Assembly (NCBI GenBank): GCA_013388755.1
Contig: JACAEQ010000094.1
Span: 1-64,000 of the forward strand
DNA length: 64,000 nt
Direction: 5' to 3'
DNA from: Chloroflexota bacterium
GTDB taxonomy: Bacteria > Chloroflexota > Chloroflexia > Chloroflexales > Roseiflexaceae
The notes beneath the pieces are model-generated. The model ran no database searches. It was not told the origin of the DNA and was given only the letters and a program-made list of their open reading frames with translations. Positions 6,912 to 15,457 of the stretch are shown in pieces (position 1 is the stretch's first letter; every line of letters starts with the position of its first letter). The position numbers and the translations under genes were made by a program.

Positions 6912-8507
6912 ATGCATGACCATTCATCCCAGGTACACCCTCCACCAGTCAGGCGCATCGCTAACTGGGCGCGATTATTGACCGCCCTGGTGTTGATCTC
7001 GCTGATGGCGAGCAGCCTGGCGCCGGGGTTTGCGCAGGCGGCTTCCAGTGAAGATCGGGTGAACCCGCTGCTGTTGCAGGAAGCCACTGCCAACCCCAAC
7101 AGAACGTTTCGGGTCATTATCCAGCGCGTCCAGCGTAATCGCAGCATTGACAATACGGTTGTCGTCAACCGCGGGCGCAAACTGCGCGATATGCGGATCG
7201 ATGGATTCGTGGCCGAATTGCCAGGTCGCCTGATCACCGCCCTCGCACGCAGCCGCAACGTTCGTACCATCACATACGATGTGCCGATGGTCTCCACAGG
7301 CGTTTCGTCAGATTACCTGGCGACAGCGTTCCCGTACGCGGTGGAGGCTCATTCGGTCTGGTTTTCCGGTGCGACTGGCGCCGGCATTGGCGTTGGGGTT
7401 GTTGATAGCGGCATTGATACGACACGGCCGGACTGGTGCGGGCCGAATGGCACGTCGCGCCTGGTCGCGCGCCAGGTATTCGGTTCCGGCGCCTCCGCGA
7501 AGGTGACCGATCTGTACGGTCACGGTACGCATGTTGCCGGTATTATCGCCGGTAATGCGTGGTGCCATACCGATCCCGAAGTACGGGGAAAGTATATCGG
7601 TATTGCGCCGGAAGCCAACCTGATTGACCTTGTGGTCTCCGACGCGCACGGCGTTTCATACACGTCGGATGTTATTGATGCAATCGAGTGGGCGATTGCC
7701 AATCGCACAGAGTATAACATCCGCGTGTTGAACCTGTCCCTTGTGTCGAGTGTTGCCGAGAGTTACAGGACCAGCGTGCTCAGCGCGGCAGTGGAACGCG
7801 CCTGGTTCAGTGGCATCTTTGTCGTTGTGGCGGCCGGCAATGCCGGCGCCAACACTATGGTGTATCCGCCGGCGAACGATCCTTTTGTCCTCACGGTCGG
7901 TGCGGCCGATCCGAAGGGGACCGGCTCGCGTCTGGACGACGGCATGGCACCCTGGTCAAGTTATGGCCTGACCCAGGATGGCTATACCAAGCCCGATCTC
8001 GTCGCGCCCGGTCGGCTTATGCCAGGTCCACGCGCATCTGACTCGACGTGGGCGACGGTCTATCCGGATCGCGTGATTGAACCAGGTCAGCGGTACCTCT
8101 GGATGTCGGGTACGTCAATGGCCGCGCCAGTTGTCGCGGGTATTGCGGCGCTGGCGTTCCAGCAGCATCCGGAATGGACCAACGATCAACTCAAGTGGCT
8201 CCTGACCAGTACAGCGTACCAGTTGACCTCGCCTTCGGTGTGGCCTGGACAGGGCTCCGGCCAGGCAGATGCGGCCGCAGTCGTTTTGTACAATGAAACA
8301 CCGGCCTTCGCGAACCAGGGTCTGACAATAAGTAACATGCTGGTCATGGGCGATGGCGCCACGACATATGCCAGCGCCAACTGGTCAACGGCCAACTGGT
8401 CAACGGCCAACTGGTCAACATCGAGCCTGGTATCGACCACACTGGACGGCGAGATGGTATATCAGCCACCATCCGATGGAAGTAGCGTCGCATCTCCAAC
8501 GCCATAG
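6912..8507 (+). CDS. Secreted subtilisin-like serine peptidase (S8)
   Basis: 531-residue exported protease. A basic N-terminus and hydrophobic stretch (about residues 20-43, ending FAQA) form a signal peptide. A propeptide-like region (about 50-130) precedes the peptidase S8 domain. The catalytic triad is complete: Asp165 in VVDSGID, His204 in GHGTHVAG and Ser402 in GTSMAAP, with oxyanion Asn310 in AAGN. Near the C-terminus, residues 490-503 are three Asn-Trp-Ser-Thr repeats, a tail seen on subtilases of filamentous Chloroflexia, possibly a surface-anchoring or linker segment (inference). I chose ATG 6912 because AGGAG at 6901-6905 gives a 6-base spacing; ATG 6906 touches it. No protease inhibitor or export gene is adjacent. 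Confidence 0.93.
   Translation: MHDHSSQVHPPPVRRIANWARLLTALVLISLMASSLAPGFAQAASSEDRVNPLLLQEATANPNRTFRVIIQRVQRNRSIDNTVVVNRGRKLRDMRIDGFVAELPGRLITALARSRNVRTITYDVPMVSTGVSSDYLATAFPYAVEAHSVWFSGATGAGIGVGVVDSGIDTTRPDWCGPNGTSRLVARQVFGSGASAKVTDLYGHGTHVAGIIAGNAWCHTDPEVRGKYIGIAPEANLIDLVVSDAHGVSYTSDVIDAIEWAIANRTEYNIRVLNLSLVSSVAESYRTSVLSAAVERAWFSGIFVVVAAGNAGANTMVYPPANDPFVLTVGAADPKGTGSRLDDGMAPWSSYGLTQDGYTKPDLVAPGRLMPGPRASDSTWATVYPDRVIEPGQRYLWMSGTSMAAPVVAGIAALAFQQHPEWTNDQLKWLLTSTAYQLTSPSVWPGQGSGQADAAAVVLYNETPAFANQGLTISNMLVMGDGATTYASANWSTANWSTANWSTSSLVSTTLDGEMVYQPPSDGSSVASPTP
8376..8420 (+). repeat. 15-bp tandem repeat x3 inside the subtilase
   Basis: GCCAACTGGTCAACG is repeated three times in register with the codons (last base differs in the third unit), encoding the Asn-Trp-Ser-Thr tail repeats. 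Copy number could change by slippage. Confidence 0.9.
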
Positions 8508-8532
8508 GAGGTGGCTGTGCATGCCCGGCAGC

Positions 8533-8565
8533 GTGTCATCGTGTGGTGCACCCGCGCGATGACAC
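8533..8565 (+). terminator. Probable terminator after the subtilase
   Basis: A perfect 9-bp stem GTGTCATCG/CGATGACAC with a 15-base loop is followed by CCTGTTT, 25 bases after the subtilase stop. The T-tract is weak. A second hairpin of lower quality lies at about 8597-8623. Confidence 0.45.
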
Positions 8566-8673
8566 CCTGTTTCTGCGAGGGCTGACGCGGCAGGTCATTA
8601 CGCGGAGTGTGGCCGGGTAATGGCGCTCACGCCGATGCTCAGGGGTAGTGTGCCTGACGTACCGGTTATAGAT

Positions 8674-9360
8674 TCAGTAGCCCGGCGTGGTATCTGCTGT
8701 TGTCGCGTCTGCTATTTCGCGCACGATAGCCACACCTGCACTGGTTCCGATACGTGATGCACCTGCCGTGATCATGGCCCTGGCATCCGCAAGCGTGCGA
8801 ATACCGCCTGCCGCCTTAACCGCCGCCCGCTCACCGACAACCTCGCGCATCAGGGCCACATCCGCTACCGTTGCGCCACCGGACGCAAAGCCGGTTGAGG
8901 TCTTAACAAAATCGGCTTCGACCTCGACTGCCAGGAGGCATGCGCGGCGTTTTTCAGCGTCTGTCAGCAGCGCCGTTTCGATGATGACCTTGCAGATGGC
9001 CCCATGGGCATGCGCCTCTGCGACCACCTGGCGGATATCCTCGCGCACATAGGTGTCATCACCACTCTTGAGATGACCGACACTGATCACCATATCGACT
9101 TCACGCGCACCATCGGCGATTGCCCGGCGCGTTTCGAACACTTTCACGGCTGTGGTGGCCGCTCCTAGCGGGAATCCGATCACGGTGCAGACGGCGGTGG
9201 CGCTTCCGGCGAGAAGTGTCGCGGCCTGGACGACGTGGACCGGATTGACGCAGACTGCGGCGAAGCGGTGGTCGCGTGCCTCGGCGCAGAGTTGTGCGAT
9301 CTGTTGCGGTGTTGCTTCGGGTTTGAGTAATGTGTGGTCGATCAGACTGGCAATGTTCAT
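8674..9360 (-). CDS. deoC: Deoxyribose-phosphate aldolase
   Basis: 228-residue class I aldolase that splits 2-deoxyribose-5-phosphate into glyceraldehyde-3-phosphate and acetaldehyde in deoxynucleoside catabolism. The Schiff-base lysine is Lys153 in FVKTSTGF. The proton-relay lysine is Lys182 in VKAAGGIR. Asp89 lies in EVDM. The N-terminal IDHTLLKP and the CVNP motif are typical, and the length matches the short bacterial form. The ATG at 9360 follows GAGGGAG with good spacing. The LarA-like gene lies 75 bp upstream on the same strand, so co-transcription is likely, though a functional link is not obvious. No other deo genes are nearby. Confidence 0.95.
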   Translation of the reverse strand: MNIASLIDHTLLKPEATPQQIAQLCAEARDHRFAAVCVNPVHVVQAATLLAGSATAVCTVIGFPLGAATTAVKVFETRRAIADGAREVDMVISVGHLKSGDDTYVREDIRQVVAEAHAHGAICKVIIETALLTDAEKRRACLLAVEVEADFVKTSTGFASGGATVADVALMREVVGERAAVKAAGGIRTLADARAMITAGASRIGTSAGVAIVREIADATTADTTPGY

Positions 9361-9435
9361 GATCTCCCTCTGCTGTGTCCATTCGGGTGTTCGGTGGCCA
9401 GGCCCATTCTGTTATTGTCGTCCGCCACTCGTGCT

Positions 9436-10689
9436 TCATGCCAGGCGCGGTAACGTCAACAGGGCGTGTGGCACGTCGAGAAATGTCAGTGGCTCGTGAG
9501 GCGCCAGGTTGAACGCATCGCGCGCCAGCCGGTCCGCCAGTTTTATTCCCGCCTCCATATCGGGGGCGGCGTGCATATGGCACGCGCGTACCACATCAGG
9601 GTGTTGAGCGCCTACCACAATCATCGGGTGGCGTACAAGCACCTGTGCCAGGATGTAGGCACGTTGCGCTCCAGCCGCGAAGCCGGTGCGGCGCAACTGG
9701 TCGAGCAACTGGTGTGGTGACGTGGCATGCGACAGGACCTCAAAGAATCGTCGTTCGCCGGCCCCTTCGCCGGCCCCTTCAGGGATTGGTGCCGGCAACA
9801 GGATTGGTGCACCAGGGAGCAATGGGGTACGCTCGGCCAGCGCCAGGTAGGTTGCCGCACGACTCGCCTGGTACAGATTTGCGGCTTTGGGCCCTTCGAC
9901 GCCAGCGCAGGCGACGTGCGCCGGTTGCAGCACCGGCGCTTCGTACAGGGCGCGCGCTTGCGCCACCAGATGATCATGGACCGCGGCGGGCGCGCCAGCG
10001 GCGATCTCACAGATCTCGCCAGCATCACTGAGAACGGTATTGATCACATAGCGCAGCCCACTACGCTCACCACCGGCGCGCACGAATGCCTGGAACGGAT
10101 TGCCTGCAATTGCGCCCAGTCGGGTGCCGGGCGCATCGAGCATGGCCGGGCCGTGTGTGGCGCTGATTGTCGCTTCGCCGCCGCAGCCGATAACCACCGT
10201 TTTGGCGCCGCCTGAATAACCGGCATACTGGTGTGGTTCGACGACGCCGGTCGCCAGCAACAGATCGCACTCGACGCAACGACGGTTGATGACCAGGGGG
10301 CGCCCATCAACGACGCCAAGATCGACGAGGCCGGCCGGGTCGAGTGCATCGTGGTCAACAATACGGTAGCGGGCGACGATGGCCTCGCCGAGTTTCGCCA
10401 CCCGTTCCGCATGGGTCGAGGGGCGATGCAGGCCGGTGGCGCACAGCAATGTGATGCTATCGGGCGCTACGCCTGCCGTTGCCAGATCGGCGAGAAGTTC
10501 ACCGACGAGGCGTTCATCAGGACAGGCGCGGGTCGCGTCGGTGAACGCAATTGTCACACGCATGCCGGGGCGCGCGATGCGGGCAAGCTGTACCTCACCG
10601 ATGTATGTTGTCGTGTTTTGCCGCCTGGCTGGAGTCTTGCTGATCGCACGGATGACGCGCCAGGATAGCGGGATCACAGGGTCATGCAT
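9436..10689 (-). CDS. larA: LarA-family nickel-pincer racemase/epimerase
   Basis: 417-residue member of the LarA (DUF2088) family, of which nickel-dependent lactate racemase is the founder. The active-site residues are all conserved at the correct spacing: His88 in GLHRP, His153 in EPHQYAGYSGGAK, Lys163 (the covalent attachment site of the nickel-pincer cofactor) and His179 in SATHG. The true substrate may be another alpha-hydroxyacid, as the family is diverse. The cofactor-making genes larB, larC and larE are not in this window. A short tandem EGAGEGAGE is encoded near 9765-9785. The gene starts 13 bp after a Rieske protein gene and probably forms an operon with it and deoC. Confidence 0.85.
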   Translation of the reverse strand: MHDPVIPLSWRVIRAISKTPARRQNTTTYIGEVQLARIARPGMRVTIAFTDATRACPDERLVGELLADLATAGVAPDSITLLCATGLHRPSTHAERVAKLGEAIVARYRIVDHDALDPAGLVDLGVVDGRPLVINRRCVECDLLLATGVVEPHQYAGYSGGAKTVVIGCGGEATISATHGPAMLDAPGTRLGAIAGNPFQAFVRAGGERSGLRYVINTVLSDAGEICEIAAGAPAAVHDHLVAQARALYEAPVLQPAHVACAGVEGPKAANLYQASRAATYLALAERTPLLPGAPILLPAPIPEGAGEGAGERRFFEVLSHATSPHQLLDQLRRTGFAAGAQRAYILAQVLVRHPMIVVGAQHPDVVRACHMHAAPDMEAGIKLADRLARDAFNLAPHEPLTFLDVPHALLTLPRLA

Positions 10690-10702
10690 GGCAACTGCTT
10701 AC

Positions 10703-11026
10703 TCAATCCGGCCAATCAATCAGGACGAAGATATCGCCCCCCTGGAGCAGCACATCGTACACCGGAACCCGAATACCGACAGGCGGAACAAGCGCTTTTC
10801 CCGTGCGAACGTTGTACGTCCAGCCGTGCCAGGGGCAGGTGACCATGTCGCCGATAAGCACGCCAGACGACAACGGGCCGCCTTCGTGGCGGCATGAGTC
10901 GCCAAAGGCATAGATGGTTCCATCAACATTCGCGAGCGCTACAGGCAACCCGCTGATGTCAACATAGGCCATCCGTCCGGGCGGAATGTCGCCGAGTGCG
11001 GCGACGCGAACCATCTCTCGAGCCAT
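10703..11026 (-). CDS. Rieske [2Fe-2S] ferredoxin-like protein
   Basis: 107-residue stand-alone Rieske domain. The cluster ligands are Cys45 and His47 in CRHEGGPL and Cys64 and His67 in CPWHGW. There is no transmembrane helix, so it is a soluble small electron carrier of the type that serves oxygenases, or a nitrite-reductase small-subunit-like protein. ATG 11026 (MAREMVRVAAL) is preferred because the region before it overlaps promoter-like and tRNA sequence; ATG 11014 is also possible. Neither has a strong ribosome site. It is 13 bp upstream of the LarA-family gene. No oxygenase partner is encoded nearby, so its redox partner is unknown. Confidence 0.88.
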   Translation of the reverse strand: MAREMVRVAALGDIPPGRMAYVDISGLPVALANVDGTIYAFGDSCRHEGGPLSSGVLIGDMVTCPWHGWTYNVRTGKALVPPVGIRVPVYDVLLQGGDIFVLIDWPD

Positions 11027-11113
11027 ATCGCCATTAATAGTACCATATGCCTTGCGTGAACCTGCCAGGAGCGAGCTTCCGGGAAGCTGTTCATTTCGTG
11101 GCTTCGAGTAGTG

Positions 11114-11119
11114 TATAAT
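11114..11119 (+). promoter_or_regulatory. -10 element of tRNA-Ser(GGA)
   Basis: A perfect TATAAT lies 9 bases before the tRNA 5' end. The -35 region 17-18 bases upstream (TTCATT/TCATTT) is a weak match. Confidence 0.6.
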
Positions 11120-11128
11120 ACAGGCAAG

Positions 11129-11219
11129 GGGGAGGTCGCATAGTGGCCTAGTGCGCGGCACTGGAAATGCCGTAGGGGGTTACACCTCCTCGCGGGTTCA
11201 AATCCCGCCCTCCCCGCCA
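11129..11219 (+). tRNA. tRNA-Ser (GGA)
   Basis: 91-nt class II tRNA with encoded CCA. The acceptor GGGGAGG/CCTCCCC and anticodon stem CGGCA/TGCCG close loop CTGGAAA, giving anticodon GGA. A long variable arm and a GCGGG/CCCGC T-stem are present. It is a single-gene unit with its own promoter and terminator. Confidence 0.96.
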
Positions 11220-11224
11220 GCGTC

Positions 11225-11254
11225 GAAGGGGGTCGCGCCAGCGCGACCCCCTTC
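11225..11254. terminator. Hairpin between tRNA-Ser and the convergent transporter gene
   Basis: A perfect 14-bp stem (11225-11238 with 11241-11254) encloses only two bases. It lies 5 bases after the tRNA and 28 bases from the stop of the leftward gene, so it could stop transcription from both sides. No T-run follows on either strand. Confidence 0.55.
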
Positions 11255-11281
11255 TGATTCATTCCGCGCAGGTGAGAGGCA

Positions 11282-12790
11282 TCACGGCTGTCCAATGGCA
11301 ACCGAGGCCGTCATGTTCCAGCGCAGGCGCGCGTCTTGCTGGGCCGGTGTGACAATCACGCGATAGGTGATATCACCCTGGCGATTCTCGCCAAGCTCGC
11401 GGATACGGGTCACGCGCCCCTGCATCTCGACGCCTGGCAACGCATCGAATGTGATGGTTACCGGGGCTTCAGGCTGAACCTTGACGATACTGAGTTCGGT
11501 CAGATCGGTGGTCTCGATCTGCCAGGCGCTCGGATCGCCCAGGTTGATAACCGTTGCTCCCGGGCTCACATACTCACCCGGGCGAACATCCACGGCAGCG
11601 ATCAGGCCGGCAAACGGCGCGCGCAGGCTCAGTTCATCGAGTTGCGTCTGTGCCGCCTGCAATGCCGCTGTGGCGCGTTGCACCTCGGCCCGGGCCTCGG
11701 CGATCTGCGTTTCCGACGCCCCTGCTTTGAGCCTGGCCAGGTTGGCTCTGGCTTCTGCCACTGCCGCCTCGGCGACGGCGATTGCGCCGGCGCGTTCGTC
11801 GCCGCGCAGCTTGTCGAGGCGCGCCTGCGCATCGGCGACTTCGGCGCGCGCCGCAGCAAGTTCATCGTTGTCAGTCGTCTTGAGCGCCCGATCATACGCT
11901 GCTGCCGCATCAGCGACTCGTTGTTCGGCAGCGGTCACGCCGGTTTGTTCGGCCTGGCGCGCCGCGTCGTAGGCCACACGCGCCTGTTCGACGCCACTTT
12001 CGGCGCTGCGCAGGTTGGCCTCGGCCTGGACGAGGGCATCGTAGAACTTGCGCTTCTCGGCATCACCCAGCCGATAACCCATCGTCGGGTGCTTGCCGTC
12101 GCCGAGGATACTATCCCAGTCGTTTCTGGCCACCACCCAGGCCGACTGGGCCTGGGTCAGTGAGTCGACGGCCTGTTGCATACGGAGCTGGGCATCGGTT
12201 TTGGCTGCCGAGAGCCGGTCCTTTTCCGTCTGCAGATTGGCACGCGCTTCTTCAAGACGCGCACGGGCCTGTTCAGTGTCGCTGCGACTGCCGGTACGTT
12301 CCAGTTCGGCCAGTCGCGCGCGAGCCTGTTGCACCCGCGCCTCAGCCGCAAGGATATCGCGGTCGGTCACGCTGCCGCGAGTCTGTTGCAATTGCGCTTC
12401 AGCGCGCGCCAGCTGGGCCTCGGCGACCACGATTTCCTCCTCGGTTGCGCCAGCCAGAAGCTTCGCCAGAGATGCGTCGGCCCGTGCCTTATCCGCTTCT
12501 GCCTGGGCAACGATCGCTTCCTGGCGGCGCGAGTCAAGCCGGAGCAATACCTGATCGGCCTGGACCGTCTCACCCTCAGCGACCAGTACTTCCGCCGCAA
12601 TGCCGCCGCTATTCATTGCCAGCGCAGCGCTCCGTACCGGAACCACGCGCGCCTCGGCCACAACACGTTCATCGGCGCGGACGGGTGGAATGGCGGTTGG
12701 CTGGACATTTGCCGCCTGGCCACCGCACGCTGCCAGCGCCAGGCCAGCCATCACGACCGCAACCGCCAGTCTGGTGGGAAACCTGATCAT
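11282..12790 (-). CDS. HlyD-type membrane-fusion lipoprotein
   Basis: 502-residue periplasmic-adaptor-like protein. A lipoprotein signal peptide ends in LAAC (Cys22). A split biotinyl-lipoyl (barrel-sandwich) domain surrounds a very long alanine/glutamate-rich coiled coil (about residues 95-380) with several heptad-repeat helices. The second lipoyl half reads RAPFAGLIAAVDVRPGEYVSPG, followed by a beta-barrel domain. Such proteins connect an inner-membrane ABC or RND pump to the outside. It is 47 bp downstream of an ABC ATPase gene on the same strand and should be co-transcribed. The permease of a MacB-like system is missing from the neighbourhood. Confidence 0.88.
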   Translation of the reverse strand: MIRFPTRLAVAVVMAGLALAACGGQAANVQPTAIPPVRADERVVAEARVVPVRSAALAMNSGGIAAEVLVAEGETVQADQVLLRLDSRRQEAIVAQAEADKARADASLAKLLAGATEEEIVVAEAQLARAEAQLQQTRGSVTDRDILAAEARVQQARARLAELERTGSRSDTEQARARLEEARANLQTEKDRLSAAKTDAQLRMQQAVDSLTQAQSAWVVARNDWDSILGDGKHPTMGYRLGDAEKRKFYDALVQAEANLRSAESGVEQARVAYDAARQAEQTGVTAAEQRVADAAAAYDRALKTTDNDELAAARAEVADAQARLDKLRGDERAGAIAVAEAAVAEARANLARLKAGASETQIAEARAEVQRATAALQAAQTQLDELSLRAPFAGLIAAVDVRPGEYVSPGATVINLGDPSAWQIETTDLTELSIVKVQPEAPVTITFDALPGVEMQGRVTRIRELGENRQGDITYRVIVTPAQQDARLRWNMTASVAIGQP

Positions 12791-12837
12791 GCGCCTACCT
12801 CACTCTCTCCGTGGACGCATATGCTATGCTCCTCTAG

Positions 12838-14001
12838 TTACACGGCGCCGGCTTCGGCGGCACGCGTGCGCGCGTCGCGTTCGGCGACGACGCGATCGAT
12901 GGCGTGCCTTGTCGCTTCCGACTCGGCGAGCAATGTATTGAATTCGTTCTGGTCGAGCATGACGACTTCGCAGCCGGTTGCAAAACTGGCGCGCACGCTT
13001 GCCGTGCGCTGCCCGCCGCGCAACAGCCCGATTTCACCGAAGTATGCGCCGCGGCTCAGATGATTCACAATAATCTCACCGCCATCGGGATGCTCGATAA
13101 ACACCTCGACATCGCCACTGGTGATTATGTAGAAGGTATCGGCGGCGCTGCCCTGCTCAAGGATGACTTCGCCGGGAGCATACTTACGCGCTTCGAGCTG
13201 GCGCGTGACCCGGCCAAGTTGCTCGACCGTCAGTGTCGAGAGCGCCCGGGCTACGTACTCATTGACAATCTCGCCGTCGGCAACAATGATGGCACGAGTA
13301 ACACGCCGGGCCATGTCGCTGTCGTGGGTGACCATGACGATTGTCTTGCCCTGATCCACCAGCGTTTCAAAGAGGGTAAACACCTGTTGTGCCGTCTTCG
13401 AGTCCAGGTTACCGGTTGGCTCGTCGGCCATCAGGATCGGTGGATCATTGGCAAGGGCGCGCGCAATGGCGACTCGCTGCTGCTGCCCGCCCGACACTGC
13501 AGAAGGCAGTTTGTCGGCCTGATCGGCCATGCCCACCTGGTCGAGCAGCATCATGGCACGTTCGCGCCGTTCGCGTGGCGTGTACATGTTGCAGAAGTCC
13601 ATCGGCAACATGACGTTCTCGACCAGCGAGAGCGCCGGTAGCAACTGGAAGAACTGGAACACGATCCCCAGGTTGCGCCCGCGCCAGACGGCCATGTCAC
13701 TCTCGTTCAGCGTATGCACGGCTGTGTCGCCAACATACACTTCACCTGAGGTTGGCCGGTCAATGCCTGAGATCATGTTCATCAGGGTAGACTTGCCGCT
13801 GCCCGACTTGCCGATGATCGCCACGAACTCGCCGCGGTCAACCTCAAGCGTGATGTTTTTCAGCGCTGTAAAGGGGCCAGCAGCGGTCTCAAACGTCTTG
13901 ACAACATTGCGCAACTCAATGAGGCAGTCGTTCCCATGGCGGTAGACGCCGCTGGCTGGCGCTGCCGCACGTGGCTTACGCTGGAACCAGCCCTTGAACA
14001 C
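12838..14001 (-). CDS. ABC ATPase fused to a cyclic-nucleotide-binding-type domain
   Basis: 387 residues. Residues 27-250 form a MacB/LolD-type ABC ATPase: Walker A GKSGSGKS at 64-71, Q-loop near 116, signature SGGQQQR at 170-176, Walker B ILMADEP at 189-195, and an H-loop His at 226. Residues 255-370 form a cNMP-binding-like beta-roll with FGEIGLL at 321-327 and RTASVRA at 332-338, resembling a phosphate-binding cassette. The fusion suggests regulation of transport by a ligand, but cyclic nucleotide binding is not proven. Start choice: GTG 14001 has GGAGGAGG 7 bases upstream; a longer frame begins with TTG and has no ribosome site. The HlyD-like gene follows. No permease gene is adjacent. 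Confidence 0.88.
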   Translation of the reverse strand: MFKGWFQRKPRAAAPASGVYRHGNDCLIELRNVVKTFETAAGPFTALKNITLEVDRGEFVAIIGKSGSGKSTLMNMISGIDRPTSGEVYVGDTAVHTLNESDMAVWRGRNLGIVFQFFQLLPALSLVENVMLPMDFCNMYTPRERRERAMMLLDQVGMADQADKLPSAVSGGQQQRVAIARALANDPPILMADEPTGNLDSKTAQQVFTLFETLVDQGKTIVMVTHDSDMARRVTRAIIVADGEIVNEYVARALSTLTVEQLGRVTRQLEARKYAPGEVILEQGSAADTFYIITSGDVEVFIEHPDGGEIIVNHLSRGAYFGEIGLLRGGQRTASVRASFATGCEVVMLDQNEFNTLLAESEATRHAIDRVVAERDARTRAAEAGAV

Positions 14002-14123
14002 AACAACCTCCTCCTCGAACCGAATGTGCCGGAATGCGGCTATTGTCAGCTCTGGTTGGTTGGACGCTGCTGATGCCGGATTGTTGCGAGCAGGTCCATC
14101 CTGCCTGTGGCAGACGTGAGGCA

Positions 14124-14152
14124 ACTATAGCATGGCGCGGATGCCCCGTCAT
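14124..14152 (-). promoter_or_regulatory. Promoter of the ABC-HlyD operon
   Basis: On the minus strand ATGACG (14152-14147), a 17-bp spacer and TATAGT (14129-14124) with an extended -10 TGC. It gives a leader of about 115 bases before the GTG at 14001. Confidence 0.5.
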
Positions 14153-14183
14153 TGAGCGAAAGACGGATCATTGAGGTGGAGGA

Positions 14184-14207
14184 GATCTCCGCCAAAGGGC
14201 GGAGATC
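14184..14207 (-). terminator. Hairpin downstream of the M24 gene
   Basis: A perfect 10-bp stem GATCTCCGCC/GGCGGAGATC with an AAAG loop lies 13 bases after the stop of the leftward M24 peptidase gene. No U-run follows, so terminator function is uncertain. Confidence 0.4.
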
Positions 14208-14220
14208 GACGAACCCTGCC

Positions 14221-15399
14221 TCACACGAGTTTCAGGCGTTGCTGGAAACTGGAGAGAAACTCAACGCCATGCTCGGTCACAAGCACATCTTCTTCGATAC
14301 CGACGTATCCGGCGGATGTGACGACACCGAGTTCGAGGGTGTAGACATTGCCCGCCTCGACCAGCATATCGGGCGTGGCGCCGTAGCGCGGCCAGCGCGG
14401 GCCAAGTAATGGCCCGCCGTCATGGCAGGCGCGCCCGAGGCCATGGCCGAAGGCGTGCTTATACTCTTCGTAGCCGGCGTCAACGATGACCTGGCGCGCC
14501 GCCGCGTCCACTTCGTGGCCACGAACCCCCGGGCGCAGCACGGCTGCGCCGGCCTCAATCGCCTGGATGACCGTATTGAAGGCTCGCTGGATGTCGGGTG
14601 GTGGCGCCTCTTCACCGGCGCGGCGCACGTACCACATGCGCTGAATGTCGGAGCAATAGCCGTTCAGTTGCACTCCCAGATCCATGTGCACCAGATGACC
14701 GGGCTGGACGATGATGTCATCGCGTGGCCCGCCGTGGCCAGGCTCCGACTCCGGGCCGCTGTTGACGATCGGGCAGGCGTCCCAGGCCCAGGCGCTCGGC
14801 AGGTGACGGCGGCGGAACTCGTCGTGGACGAAGGCACCGATCTGAGCTTCGCTCATGCCGGGCCGGATCTGTTCTTCCGCAAGTGCAACGATCTCTTCAG
14901 TGACGGCGATCGCGGCGCGGATACGCTCGATTTCGGCGGGCGTCTTGCGCGCGCGCAGTTTTGCCAGGAGTGGCGCGGCGCTCACGAACCGCGCCGGGAA
15001 CGGCGTGTCGGCCAGCAGTTCGTTCAGGTGCAGAAACATGCCATAGGTCAGCCCATCGGCGGTCGGATCGTCAAGACTGTAATTCAGGCCGATCGTGAGC
15101 GGATCGAGCTGATGCAATGTTTCGACGAGGTGCCTGTGGATGCTTTCGTCATAGCCGATGACGTCGTCGAACAGCCCGGAGGCGCGGACCCCGGCGGCGT
15201 CATAGCGCCCCACAATGGCGATACGGCGCCCGTTCCGGCTGAAGATGAATGCCGAGTCCCAGGTGACGTCCACGCCGATCGCAAGTTCAATGCCGGGGTC
15301 AGGGCGAACGATACTCTCGCGAGCGAAGATGAGCCAGGCGTCAATGCCGACTTCTGTGAGCAACGCCCGGGCCTGCGCGGCTTTTTGCTGGTAGAGCAT
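14221..15399 (-). CDS. M24 family Xaa-Pro peptidase
   Basis: 392-residue metallopeptidase with an N-terminal creatinase-like domain and a C-terminal pita-bread M24 domain. The five metal ligands are in place: Asp240 in HMDLG, Asp251 in CSDIQR, His319 in FGHGLG, Glu356 in LELG and Glu370 (or 369) in GIEED. It should remove N-terminal residues before proline or hydrolyse Xaa-Pro dipeptides in the cytoplasm. ATG 15399 follows GAGGAG with 5-6 bases spacing. An open frame continues upstream to 15831 but only as a shadow of the DUF72 gene. It ends a leftward run with DUF72, amidase and M61 genes. Confidence 0.92.
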   Translation of the reverse strand: MLYQQKAAQARALLTEVGIDAWLIFARESIVRPDPGIELAIGVDVTWDSAFIFSRNGRRIAIVGRYDAAGVRASGLFDDVIGYDESIHRHLVETLHQLDPLTIGLNYSLDDPTADGLTYGMFLHLNELLADTPFPARFVSAAPLLAKLRARKTPAEIERIRAAIAVTEEIVALAEEQIRPGMSEAQIGAFVHDEFRRRHLPSAWAWDACPIVNSGPESEPGHGGPRDDIIVQPGHLVHMDLGVQLNGYCSDIQRMWYVRRAGEEAPPPDIQRAFNTVIQAIEAGAAVLRPGVRGHEVDAAARQVIVDAGYEEYKHAFGHGLGRACHDGGPLLGPRWPRYGATPDMLVEAGNVYTLELGVVTSAGYVGIEEDVLVTEHGVEFLSSFQQRLKLV

Positions 15400-15457
15400 A
15401 GCGACTCCTCTGCCTGTACAGATTGTGTCGCAAGGATACCAGATAAATCGGCACGTG

